From JAWWPY01 sp033854735 (lineage in GTDB: Bacteria; Actinomycetota; Actinomycetes; Streptosporangiales; Streptosporangiaceae): a DNA stretch of 64,000 bases. This document shows, piece by piece, positions 25,332-33,765 of this stretch. Position 1 is the first letter of the stretch; each line of letters opens with the position of its first letter. The stretch is from contig JAWWPY010000325.1 in NCBI GenBank assembly GCA_033854735.1, positions 1 to 64,000 of the forward strand. The letters are read 5' to 3'. The position numbers and the translations under genes are program-made. A model generated the notes under the pieces. It was not told the origin of the DNA, searched no databases, and saw only the letters and a list, made by a program, of their open reading frames with translations.

Positions 25332-27293
25332 TCACCGCCTCGTCCGCGCCCGCCGGGGGCGCACATCGTCGAGGAACCGCGACGGCTTCCTCGACCGGCG
25401 GCCGCCGCCGGATCGCGCCAGCGACCAGGACAGGTATACGCGCTGGCGGGCGCGGGTCACCCCGACGTACAGCAGCCGCCGCTCCTCTTCGACTGCTTCG
25501 TCGGTCTGCGCGTGCACGATTGGCAGGTTGCCGTCCGATAGGCCGGGCAGGAAAACCACGTCCCACTCGAGACCCTTCGCCGCATGCAGCGAGGCCAGCG
25601 TCACGCCCTCCATCGCGGGCGCATGCTCGATGGCCGTGCGATGCGCCAGCTCAGCGGCAAAATCGGTGAGCGATGCCCCTGGGGTGGCCGTGAAGAAGTC
25701 CTGGGCGAGCTGAGCCAGCGCTTCCAGCGACTCCCACCGTTCCCGGGCCGCGCCCCGTCCGGCCGGCGCGGTCCTGGTCAGGCCCAGCCCGGCCAGTATG
25801 TGCCGGACCTCGGCCGAGGCCGCCGTCGACAGCGCAGCGGCGGCCGCAGCGGCAGCCGCAGCCGCGGAGCCGGCCCGGCCACCGGGGTTGTCCGCGAGCC
25901 CGGTGACCCCGTCCGGCGGCTCCGCGTCGCGGCGCGCGGACTTGACGGCCGCCCGGAGCAGCCCCACTGCCTGGCGCACCTCGGGGCGGTCAAAGAACCG
26001 CTCCGCGCCCCTGACCTGGCACGGCACCCCGGCTTCCGTCAGCGCCTGCTCGAAAAGCGGCGTTTGCGCGTTAATGCGCACCAGCACGGCGATCTGACGG
26101 GGCGGCACTCCCCCGCTGATCAGTGCGGCGGCCTGGGCCGCGACTGACGAGGCCTCGCTCTGGTCGTCCGGGTACTCGGCGAATCCCGGCGGATCGCCCG
26201 CCGGCTGCTGGGCCACCAGCGGGGGACCGCCGATGCCGGGCACCGCCAGACGGTGACCCCTGAGTTGCGCCGCCAGCGGCCGGGCGGCGCCGGCTCCGGT
26301 CAGCTGGTTGGCCAGAGCGACGACCTGGGGGGTGGACCGGTAATTGCGCACCAGCCGGACAACGGTGGCGTCCGGGAACTCGGCGGTGAAGCCGGTGAGG
26401 TAGGCCGGCGTTGCCCCCGTGAACGAATAGATCGTCTGCCGCGGGTCCCCGACCACGCATATGTCGTCCCGGTCCCCCGCCCAGCTCTCGAGCAGCAGCT
26501 TCTGGAGCGGATTGACATCCTGGTACTCGTCCACCACGAAATACCGGTACCTGTCCCGGACGGCAGCGGCCGCCGGGCGGTGCTCGGCGATGATGGCCGC
26601 AGTCAGCTCGAGGACAGATTCGAAGTCGACCAGATGTCGCTCCCGGCGCAGCTCCTCGTAGGCGGCATACATCCGCGCCATCTTTTCCGCCCCGAGCGGG
26701 GGCATCCGGCCCGCCTTGGCCGCGGCCGCCGGGTAGTCATCCGGCCGGACCTGGGTGACCTTGGACCATTCGATCTCGGAGGCGATATCCCGGATGTCCG
26801 GAAGGCCAGCCGTCAGCCTCAGCCTGCGCGCGGCCTCGGACAGGAGGCTGATCTTAGAATCCAGCACGGCGGGCGGCCGGCCGCCCACTGTGCGCGGCCA
26901 GAAGTGCTTGAGCTGCCGGAGCGCGGCCGCGTGGAAGGTCCGGGCCTGCACCCGCTCCATCCCGATGTCCGCGGCCCCGAGCTGGCGCAGCCGCCCGCGC
27001 AGCTCACCCGCCGCGCGGGTGGTGAACGTCAGCGCGAGCACGTGGCCCGGGTCGACCACGCCGGTCCACACCGCGTAGGCGATGCGATGGGCGACGGCCC
27101 GCGTCTTGCCCGTGCCCGCGCCCGCCAGCACGCAGACCGGGCCCCGGGCGGCCACGGCGACCTCGCGCTGCTCTGGATCGAGCGCGGAAAGGACGGATTC
27201 GGGGCCGTGTGGTAGCTCAGGTCCAGCCGGCTCAGGTCCAGCCGGCTCAGGCCCGGCCGACCGAGCTTCATCTGGGCCAGACTCAGCGTCCAC
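25332..27293 (-). CDS. UvrD/PcrA-like superfamily 1 DNA helicase
   Basis: A 653-residue ATP-dependent 3-prime to 5-prime helicase. Walker A LAGAGTGKTRAVAHR (residues 57-71), Walker B VDEYQDVNPLQK, motif III VVGDPRQTIYSFTGA, motif IV VRLVRNYRST, motif V LHAAKGLEWDVVFLPG and motif VI YVGVTRARQRVYL are all present. The locus corresponds to mycobacterial uvrD2, but the protein ends soon after motif VI with a basic tail and no HRDC domain. A poly-Ala run lies mid-protein. GTG 27293 follows AGGAGGTGAGCC. Confidence 0.9.
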   Translation of the reverse strand: MDAESGPDEARSAGPEPAGPEPAGPELPHGPESVLSALDPEQREVAVAARGPVCVLAGAGTGKTRAVAHRIAYAVWTGVVDPGHVLALTFTTRAAGELRGRLRQLGAADIGMERVQARTFHAAALRQLKHFWPRTVGGRPPAVLDSKISLLSEAARRLRLTAGLPDIRDIASEIEWSKVTQVRPDDYPAAAAKAGRMPPLGAEKMARMYAAYEELRRERHLVDFESVLELTAAIIAEHRPAAAAVRDRYRYFVVDEYQDVNPLQKLLLESWAGDRDDICVVGDPRQTIYSFTGATPAYLTGFTAEFPDATVVRLVRNYRSTPQVVALANQLTGAGAARPLAAQLRGHRLAVPGIGGPPLVAQQPAGDPPGFAEYPDDQSEASSVAAQAAALISGGVPPRQIAVLVRINAQTPLFEQALTEAGVPCQVRGAERFFDRPEVRQAVGLLRAAVKSARRDAEPPDGVTGLADNPGGRAGSAAAAAAAAAAALSTAASAEVRHILAGLGLTRTAPAGRGAARERWESLEALAQLAQDFFTATPGASLTDFAAELAHRTAIEHAPAMEGVTLASLHAAKGLEWDVVFLPGLSDGNLPIVHAQTDEAVEEERRLLYVGVTRARQRVYLSWSLARSGGGRRSRKPSRFLDDVRPRRARTRR

Positions 27294-27359
27294 GGCTCAC
27301 CTCCTGTGCGGGCCATCCTCCCGCACCGCACCGACAAGCCGCGCACGGCTGTGGCCATT

Positions 27360-27386
27360 GGGAAGGCGGCGGGCAGTCGGGGTGTT
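27360..27386 (+). promoter_or_regulatory. candidate SigR/SigH-type promoter of the mycoredoxin gene
   Basis: GGGAAG (27360-27365) and GTT (27384-27386) with an 18 bp spacer match the thiol-stress sigma factor consensus (GGGAAT-N18-GTT) known for mycoredoxin and thioredoxin genes in actinobacteria. Identification is by motif only. Confidence 0.5.
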
Positions 27387-27424
27387 GAGTCTCTGAGACG
27401 TATCCTGAGACGAGGAGACAGCGC

Positions 27425-27682
27425 GTGTCGCAGCCTGTAACGATGTACTGCACACAGTGGTGTGCCTTCTGCCGACGGCTGAAGACCCAGCTCGCAAGGG
27501 ACGGAATCGAGGTCGTTGAGGTTGACATCGAGCGTGACGAGGAGGCCGCGCGCTACGTGCTAAGTGTCAACGGGGGGAACATGACCGTCCCCACCGTCGT
27601 GTTCCCGGACGGGACAGCGATGACCAACCCGTCCGCCGCTCAAGTGAAGGAACGGCTGAACAAACCCGCCGTAAATGGATGA
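27425..27682 (+). CDS. mrx1: mycoredoxin (glutaredoxin-like)
   Basis: An 85-residue thioredoxin-fold oxidoreductase that reduces mycothiol mixed disulfides. The redox motif is WCAFC (residues 13-17, CxxC), the cis-Pro is in MTVPTVVFPDG, and the family pattern VTMYCTQWCAFCRRLKTQL matches Mrx1. It is divergent from uvrD as in other actinobacteria and overlaps the next gene by 4 bases. Confidence 0.9.
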   Translation: MSQPVTMYCTQWCAFCRRLKTQLARDGIEVVEVDIERDEEAARYVLSVNGGNMTVPTVVFPDGTAMTNPSAAQVKERLNKPAVNG

Positions 27683-28620
27683 ATACTAAAAGTAATCAAA
27701 CGACCGCTGGGGCGAACTCCCGTCCCAGCGGTGCACCCACGCCCGGGCACGGTCCCCAGGAGGACCAGTCCAAGGCAGCGGCGCCGGGCCGCTCCGGCTC
27801 CGCCATGGGCGAGCACACCACGGGCAAGCACCCCAAGGGCAAGCACACCACGGACGAGCACACCACGGGCAAGCACCCCAGGGACGAAGACATCAAGGAC
27901 GAGGGCACGACGGGCGTCCCCGAGGACGCCGTGGCGCGGCGGACTCCGACCGGATGGAAGGTCGGCGACGAAGAGGTGCCCGACCTGACGAGCGCCATGG
28001 TGCTCGCGGACCTGCTCGCGGCCGAGCTGCCCAGCGAGGAACAGTGGCCGGTTCCGGGAGGCCTGCCGGGCGTTCCGGACACGACTCCCGACCGGGTGGT
28101 GGCGTCCGAACGCGCCCCGCAAGCCGACGGCAGCGCTGCGCCGGGCGCCGGGGCTCAGGGCAGACGACCACGAGACCCTGATGTGCCACGTGCCGCCTCC
28201 GTCAGTCCCGGCAAGCAGGCGACCGGCAAGCGCCGTCTCAGCCAGCACGGCCTCGGCCAGCAGGCCCCCGGCCAGCAAGCCCCCGGCCAGCAGGGTCCCG
28301 GGACGCACGGAGCAGCGATACCGGCCGCGGACACCGAGCAACTCAAGGAGACCGTGGCGCAGCTTGAGCGCGCGCTGACGGTCCGGGTCCGGGTCGAGCA
28401 GGCCATCGGCGTTCTCGCCGAGCGGCACAGGCTGCGCCCCCGGCAGGCGTTCGAGCTGCTCAGGTCGGCATCGCGGGCCCGCGGCGCACGCGTCAGCCAG
28501 ACCGCGGGCGAGGTCGTGGCGAGCACAACGAACCCCTTGCTGCGCATCCCGGAAGAGCTTGCCCGGCAGCCGGAGGGACCCCGGGTGCGCCCGCCCCGCC
28601 GCACCCGCCGGAATCCCTGA
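27679..28620 (+). CDS. ANTAR-domain protein with repetitive N-terminus
   Basis: A 313-residue protein coupled to mycoredoxin by an ATGA overlap. The C-terminal ANTAR domain (about residues 222-285) is clear: LERALTVRVRVEQAIGVLAE, RHRLRPRQAFELLRSASRAR, typical of antiterminators that bind tandem RNA hairpins. The N-terminal 200 residues are disordered, with EHTTGKHPKGKHTTDEHTTG-like repeats and a GQQAPGQQAPGQQ run. No GAF or receiver domain precedes the ANTAR, so the input signal is unclear. Confidence 0.75.
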   Translation: MNTKSNQTTAGANSRPSGAPTPGHGPQEDQSKAAAPGRSGSAMGEHTTGKHPKGKHTTDEHTTGKHPRDEDIKDEGTTGVPEDAVARRTPTGWKVGDEEVPDLTSAMVLADLLAAELPSEEQWPVPGGLPGVPDTTPDRVVASERAPQADGSAAPGAGAQGRRPRDPDVPRAASVSPGKQATGKRRLSQHGLGQQAPGQQAPGQQGPGTHGAAIPAADTEQLKETVAQLERALTVRVRVEQAIGVLAERHRLRPRQAFELLRSASRARGARVSQTAGEVVASTTNPLLRIPEELARQPEGPRVRPPRRTRRNP

Positions 28621-28647
28621 CCCCAGCACGTCGCTTACTGCCGGACT

Positions 28648-28705
28648 TTCATGATTGCGGTGGATCGGGGGCCGCTGGTAACCCCCAATCCACCGCGATC
28701 ATGAA
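28648..28705. terminator. 24-pair hairpin after the ANTAR gene
   Basis: TTCATGATTGCGGTGGAT plus GGGGG pairs with CCCCC plus ATCCACCGCGATCATGAA around a 10 base loop, with one mismatch and one wobble. It follows the ANTAR stop by 27 bases and is probably a terminator or an RNA structure between the two units. Confidence 0.7.
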
Positions 28706-28721
28706 GGCGGGGGTTCGCCCG

Positions 28722-28852
28722 GGACCGGGATTCGCCCGGGACGGGGGTTCGCCCGGGGACCGGGATTCGCCCGGGGACCGGGATTCGGCCAGAGACCGGG
28801 ATTCGCCTGGGGACCGGGATTCGCATGGGGACCGGGATTCGCCTGGGGGCGA
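28722..28852 (+). repeat. tandem repeat of about 18 bp, about 7 copies
   Basis: Degenerate units of GGGGACCGGGATTCGCC run head to tail upstream of the cyanophycinase gene. The frame is open through them (GDRDSPGDRDS-like peptide), but the enzyme fold starts only after them. Confidence 0.7.
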
Positions 28853-28901
28853 GGGGTGGCCTGGCGACGCTTGGTTACAACCGGCTACGTTGGGTAGCAA
28901 C

Positions 28902-29732
28902 GTGACCGTGGACGAGCACGCGCGCGATGCTGTGTCCCTGGGACGCTTGCTGATCATCGGTGGCGGCGAAGACAGATGCTGTGGCTCAGGGGTGCTCGAA
29001 CGGTTCGTCGAGCTGTGCGGCGGCAGCCTGGCCCGGATCACGCTGGTCACGACGGCCACCGGCGTGCCGGACGAGGTGCATGCGGAGTACGAGCTGGTGT
29101 TCCGCAAACTCGGCGTGCCCTGCACCAGGGAACTGCGCCTGCGCGGCCGCGGTGATGCCGACGGCGACGCGGCCGCCGCCATCCTCCGCGACTCCACCGG
29201 GGTCTTCATCTGCGGTGGCGACCAGTCCCGGATCCGCGCCCTCGTCGGCTCGCGCACCAACGACATCCTGCGGGAGCGGCTGGCCAGCGGGCTCGTCGTC
29301 GCGGGCACCAGCGCGGGGGCGACCGCCATGGGGCGCACCATGATCCTCGGTGGCGAGGGACCCGACGTGTCGGCCGCGGCGGTCCGCACCGGTCCCGGGC
29401 TCGATCTGCTGCCAAACGTGCTCATTGATATGCATTTCGCCGCGCGCGGCAGGCTGCCGCGGCTGCTCAGCGCGGTCGCGCTCGACCGCGACTACCTGGG
29501 GGTGGGCATCGATGAGAACACCGCCATCCTGGTCGAAGGAGATCACTTCGAGGTGCTGGGCACCGGGGTGGCCACCGTGGCCGACGCGGAGCGGGCCACG
29601 GTCGTGCACCCGGCCGGCGACTGCGACCCCATCACCCTCTTCGATGTCCGGCTGCACCTCATGCCGGCCGGCTGCATCTTCGACATCGGCCAGCGCAAGC
29701 CGTCCATCGGCCCCGCGCACTCCAGGTACTGA
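28902..29732 (+). CDS. cphB: cyanophycinase (S51 serine peptidase)
   Basis: Hydrolyses cyanophycin, the Asp-Arg storage polymer, to beta-Asp-Arg dipeptides. The family start LGRLLIIGGGEDR, the middle FICGGDQSRIRALV, the nucleophile motif GTSAGATAMG (Ser137) and the DMHFAARGRLPRLL region are intact; length 276 matches the family. I choose GTG 28902 (or 28908), since upstream open sequence is only tandem repeat. It precedes the synthetase gene by 89 bases that contain three 15 bp repeats. Confidence 0.87.
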   Translation: MTVDEHARDAVSLGRLLIIGGGEDRCCGSGVLERFVELCGGSLARITLVTTATGVPDEVHAEYELVFRKLGVPCTRELRLRGRGDADGDAAAAILRDSTGVFICGGDQSRIRALVGSRTNDILRERLASGLVVAGTSAGATAMGRTMILGGEGPDVSAAAVRTGPGLDLLPNVLIDMHFAARGRLPRLLSAVALDRDYLGVGIDENTAILVEGDHFEVLGTGVATVADAERATVVHPAGDCDPITLFDVRLHLMPAGCIFDIGQRKPSIGPAHSRY

Positions 29733-29777
29733 CACCGGCCCACCAGCCACCGGCCCACCAGCCACCGGCCCACCAAC
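29733..29777 (+). repeat. 15 bp tandem repeat, three units
   Basis: Three head-to-tail copies of CACCGGCCCACCAGC, the last with one change, fill part of the spacer between cyanophycinase and synthetase genes. Confidence 0.75.
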
Positions 29778-29821
29778 CACCGGCACCGTCCCAGCCACCA
29801 CGAGCGAGTCAGGGAGCAGAC

Positions 29822-32500
29822 GTGCGGCTCATCGACCTGCGCCGCCTGAGCGGCCCCAACATCTACACGTGGCGCCCGGTCACCGTCGCCCGGCTCGAAC
29901 TCGACGGGCTGACCGGCCAGGAGACCTCGGACTACCCCGGATTCGCGGCCCGGCTCACTGCGGCCCTGCCCGGGCTGGCCGAGCATCACTGCGCCACCGG
30001 CCGGCCCGGGGGATTCCTGGAGGCGATGGCCCGCGGGACCTACTTCGGCCACGTCGCCGAGCACGCGACTCTCGAACTCTCCGCCCGGGCCGGCCGCTGC
30101 GTGTATTTCGGCCGGACCGAGTGGGCCGGTGCCGACGGCCGTTACGACGTCATCATGGAATGCCCGCCAGACGAGCCCGAGGACTCGCCGGTCCCCAGAG
30201 ACCTGCTGGGCCTCGCCCTCCGCATGGTCACCAACCTTCTTACGCAACGACCCGTGGACGCCACTGCCGACATTCAGGCCATCGCCCGGATGGTGGCTGA
30301 AACGAGCCTTGGAGTGAGTACAGCCGCACTCGCCGCCGCGGCCCGCTGGCGGGGCATCCCGGTCCGCCGGGTGGGCAACCTGAGCCTGCTGCGGCTCGGC
30401 CACGGCTGCCATCGGCGCCTGCTGTGGGCCGCGCTCACCGAGCACACCTCCGCGGTAGGAGTGGACATCGCCTCGGACAAGGTCCTCACCAAGCAACTGC
30501 TCGCGGTCGCCGGGGTCCCGGTACCCGAGGGATCGGTGGCCACATCCCCGGCGCAGGCGGCCGAGGCGTTCACCAGGATCGGGCGGCCCGTCGTGATCAA
30601 GCCACGGGACGGCAACCATGGGTCGAACGTGATCGTGGGGGTGACCTCAGCGACCGGCGCCATCGAGGCGTACCGGCGGGCGAGCGTGAGTGGCCCAGAG
30701 GTAATCGTTGAGGAATATGTGGCCGGAACGGACTACCGGGTGCTCATCGTCGACGGGCGCATGGTCGCCGCGGCGCGATTGCGACCAGCCTCGGTGACCG
30801 GGGACGGGCGCCACGACATCGCGGCTCTGGTGGCCCTGGCCAACGCCGATCCGCGGCGCGGTGAAGGCCATGAGGGGCCGCTGACCCGTATCGTGCTTGA
30901 CCGCCAGTCACTCGCTCACCTGGCCGGCCAGGGACGCCATCCAGGGTCGGTGCCGGCCGCCGGGGAGGTCGTGACGCTGCGCCGGAACGCGAACCTGTCC
31001 ACCGGCGGGACACCCGCGGACGTTACCGACCTGGTGCATCCCGACGTGGCCGCCATGTGCTGCCGCGCGGCCGCGGCGGCCGGGCTCGACGTCTGCGGCG
31101 TGGACGTCAGGCTGGCCGACATCGCCGCACCCATCCAGGCCGGGACCGCGGCATGCGGCGGCCCCGGCCGGCCGGCCAGTTCCGCGGGGGCGGTGATCGA
31201 GCTCAACGCCTCACCGGGGCTGCGGATGCACCTGCAACCCAGCGCCGGGCGGCGCAGGGACGTCGCGGGCCCGATCATTGACCGGCTTTACCCGCCTGGC
31301 GCGCCGTCACGGATCCCTATCGTGGCCGTGACCGGGACCAACGGGAAGACCACCACGGTCCGCATGATCAGCCACATCCTGGGCCAGGCAGGTTTGCGCG
31401 TCGGAATGACCAGCACCGACGGCGTCTACTCGGGCGGGCGGCTCACCTACCGCGCGGACGCCACCGGCCCACGGTCCGCGGAGATGGTGCTCGACGATCC
31501 CACCGCGGAAGTCGCGGTCCTTGAGACGGCGCGCGGTGGGATCCTCCGGTGCGGGCTTGGCTACGACCGGGCCGACGTGGCGGTCCTCACCAACATCACC
31601 GCCGACCATCTGGGCCCGGACGGCGTCAGTGACCTCGACGACCTCACCGGCATCAAGGCGCTCGTGGCCGAGGAGATCCAGTGGGGCGGCAGCCTGGTAC
31701 TCAACGCCGACGACCCGCGGACGGCAGGGCTCGCCGGACGGCCCGCCGTGCGCGATCGCTCTCCCGTGATCCGGTTCTTCAGCCTGTCGCCCGGCAACCC
31801 GGTCATCCTGGCTCACCGGTTGAGCGGCGGGATCACCTGCGAGCTGCGGCACGGCCAGCTGGTGGAAACCAGGGGCGGCCACGAGACCCTGCTGCTGGAC
31901 GTGGCGGAGCTGCCCGGGTCGTTCGGCGGCTGCGCCGCCCACCTGGTGGCGAACGCGCTCGCGGCGGTGGCGGCGAGCCGCGCGCTCGGGGTGAGCGTGA
32001 AGGACGTCAGGCGGGCGCTGACCACGTTCACGCCGGTGGAGGCCAACCCGGGCCGGGGGAACGTCTATCAGGTCGCGGGCCGCCCGGTCGTGCTGGACTA
32101 TGGGCACAACGCGGCCGCGCTCGCGGCCATGGGGCGGCTGCTGCACGACGCGTGGGCCGGGGATCCCGTCGCGGCGATCACCCTACCCGGGGACCGGCGC
32201 GACGACCTGGTGACCGAGACGGCCGCCACCGTGGCCGCCTGGTTCGGCCGGGTGGTTGTCTACGAGGACAGCGACCTGCGCGGCCGCTCCCCCGGCGAGA
32301 TGACCCGGCTGATCACCGCCGCGCTGGAGCAGGGGCGTCCCGGGATGACGATCGTGCCGGCGGCCGGGCCGTCCGAAGCCCTGCGTTCCGCGCTGGCGCT
32401 GACCGCCGGGCCAGCCGATCCGGTGCTCTTCCTGTACGAGAAGCTCGAGCCAGCGCTGGCCCTGCTCGGCGCGCTCGGTGCCACACTCGGGCCTGGCTAG
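29822..32500 (+). CDS. cphA: cyanophycin synthetase
   Basis: Makes multi-L-arginyl-poly-L-aspartate from Asp, Arg and ATP without a ribosome. The 892 residues show an N-terminal domain with a HVAEH...E metal-site-like motif (77-85), an ATP-grasp domain (about 215-480; DKVLTKQLLAVAGVPVPEG, VVIKPRDGNHGSNV), and a Mur-ligase-like domain with P-loop VTGTNGKTTT (about 502-510), ITADHLG and a C-terminal YEKLEPALALL. All catalytic blocks appear intact and the length is close to cyanobacterial CphA. It forms an operon with cyanophycinase. Confidence 0.93.
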   Translation: MRLIDLRRLSGPNIYTWRPVTVARLELDGLTGQETSDYPGFAARLTAALPGLAEHHCATGRPGGFLEAMARGTYFGHVAEHATLELSARAGRCVYFGRTEWAGADGRYDVIMECPPDEPEDSPVPRDLLGLALRMVTNLLTQRPVDATADIQAIARMVAETSLGVSTAALAAAARWRGIPVRRVGNLSLLRLGHGCHRRLLWAALTEHTSAVGVDIASDKVLTKQLLAVAGVPVPEGSVATSPAQAAEAFTRIGRPVVIKPRDGNHGSNVIVGVTSATGAIEAYRRASVSGPEVIVEEYVAGTDYRVLIVDGRMVAAARLRPASVTGDGRHDIAALVALANADPRRGEGHEGPLTRIVLDRQSLAHLAGQGRHPGSVPAAGEVVTLRRNANLSTGGTPADVTDLVHPDVAAMCCRAAAAAGLDVCGVDVRLADIAAPIQAGTAACGGPGRPASSAGAVIELNASPGLRMHLQPSAGRRRDVAGPIIDRLYPPGAPSRIPIVAVTGTNGKTTTVRMISHILGQAGLRVGMTSTDGVYSGGRLTYRADATGPRSAEMVLDDPTAEVAVLETARGGILRCGLGYDRADVAVLTNITADHLGPDGVSDLDDLTGIKALVAEEIQWGGSLVLNADDPRTAGLAGRPAVRDRSPVIRFFSLSPGNPVILAHRLSGGITCELRHGQLVETRGGHETLLLDVAELPGSFGGCAAHLVANALAAVAASRALGVSVKDVRRALTTFTPVEANPGRGNVYQVAGRPVVLDYGHNAAALAAMGRLLHDAWAGDPVAAITLPGDRRDDLVTETAATVAAWFGRVVVYEDSDLRGRSPGEMTRLITAALEQGRPGMTIVPAAGPSEALRSALALTAGPADPVLFLYEKLEPALALLGALGATLGPG

Positions 32501-32525
32501 CCCCAGCGCGGTCAGCCCAGCGCGG

Positions 32526-33617
32526 TCAGCCCAGCGCGGCGAGGACCTCGCGGGCCATGGCCTTCTCACCTAGCGCGTTCGGGTGCACGGGGGCCGCGAA
32601 CGAGGTAGGCACGATTCCTTCCACCCACTTGGTGCCCGGCAGCTGGCAGACGTCGTGGCCAATGCTGTCGGTGTAGGTGTTCACGTAAGTCGCCCCGTGC
32701 GCGGCCGCCTCACTGGCCAGCATGCTGTTCAGCTTCAGTTCGATGCCGCGCAGGTAGGACACGTCGCCAAAAGCGACAGGCACTAGTGGCCAGCAACCGT
32801 GGCCGGTGTTAGGGAGCACGACTGGGTAGCCGACCACGAGGACCCGCGCGGCGGGTGCGCGCTGGTGGATGCCCTGCAGGACCGCTGCCACCTTGGGTGC
32901 CGTCTGCGTGACAGTCAGAGCCAGCCGGTCGGGACCGCCCGAGGTGTAGTGCTTCTTGCACGGCGAACCGAATGGGTTGGTGAAGCTCAACGCGCTGCAC
33001 GCGATGACCACGTGGGAGAAGCTGAGGTCGTTGCCGCCGATGCCCAGCGTCACCACGGTGGTAGCCGGGCTCAGCGCGTTCAGCTCGGGCGGATTCGTGC
33101 CGAGAATGACCGACTGGGGCGCGGTCATGTTCGCCGTTTTGGCACCGGAACAGCTCACGTCGGTGAACGAGGATGCGCCGATCGCGGCGGCGACGAGCGA
33201 CGGGTAGTTGTGGCTGGACCGCAGGCAGTCGGCGGGTGCTCCGTGCTGGTCCGGAATGAGCGGCCCGGCCGTGAAAGAGTCGCCCAGCGAGACGTAGACC
33301 GGGCCGCCGGCGCTCGCCGCGGCGGGCAGGAGCGCGGCGAGCAACAGGCCGCCAGCCATCGCTGCGCCCACCACAGCGAAACGGCGGCCACGGATCAGGA
33401 TGCCCCGGCGGATGATCAGGGCGCCCCGGCGGCCTCGGATCAGGACGCCCCGGCGGATGATCAGGGCGCCCCGGCGGCCACGGCCCGGCAGGCAATGGCG
33501 GCCACGGCCCGCGAGGGCCCACGGAGCACGCACTGGGACGCGAGCGGCGGCAGCCGCGCGGCTGCGGCGGGATTGAGCGCCAGTGCATTTTCGGTGCGCT
33601 GCTACGGAGGACGGCAT
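32526..33617 (-). CDS. secreted SGNH/GDSL hydrolase with repeat-containing N-terminus
   Basis: Esterase/lipase of the SGNH family, 363 residues. Block I YVSLGDSFTAG (Ser114), Asn-containing block GIGGNDLSFS, and the HPN catalytic block PVHPNALGEKAM near the C-terminus are present; the protein resembles Streptomyces-type secreted lipases. ATG 33617 has AAGGAG 7 bases upstream, so the long basic leader is probably real: two copies of RGRRGALIIRRGVLI (residues 46-75) precede the hydrophobic signal segment (about 82-103, ending ASA). Confidence 0.82.
   Translation of the reverse strand: MPSSVAAHRKCTGAQSRRSRAAAAARVPVRAPWALAGRGRHCLPGRGRRGALIIRRGVLIRGRRGALIIRRGILIRGRRFAVVGAAMAGGLLLAALLPAAASAGGPVYVSLGDSFTAGPLIPDQHGAPADCLRSSHNYPSLVAAAIGASSFTDVSCSGAKTANMTAPQSVILGTNPPELNALSPATTVVTLGIGGNDLSFSHVVIACSALSFTNPFGSPCKKHYTSGGPDRLALTVTQTAPKVAAVLQGIHQRAPAARVLVVGYPVVLPNTGHGCWPLVPVAFGDVSYLRGIELKLNSMLASEAAAHGATYVNTYTDSIGHDVCQLPGTKWVEGIVPTSFAAPVHPNALGEKAMAREVLAALG
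33391..33480. repeat. 45 bp tandem repeat (2 units) in the hydrolase leader
   Basis: Bases 33391-33435 and 33436-33480 differ at only two positions. They are in frame (15 codons) and encode the duplicated basic leader of the SGNH hydrolase. Confidence 0.8.
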
Positions 33618-33765
33618 GGTCGGGCTCCTTCGCGCAGGCTACTGACCGGTAATCGCATGATTAACCGGAAACTACTCATAGTCAATACTGTACTGCGCAC
33701 TGTGACTGGAGCGCCCAGAGTTGCTGCCGCAGCCAGGGGTGCCTCCTGACACATCCGGGACCCCC

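Noticed and set aside
28701..28901. Cyanophycinase start at ATG 28701
   Set aside because: This ATG lies in the right arm of a hairpin and the following 60 codons are tandem repeat; the family fold starts after 28902.
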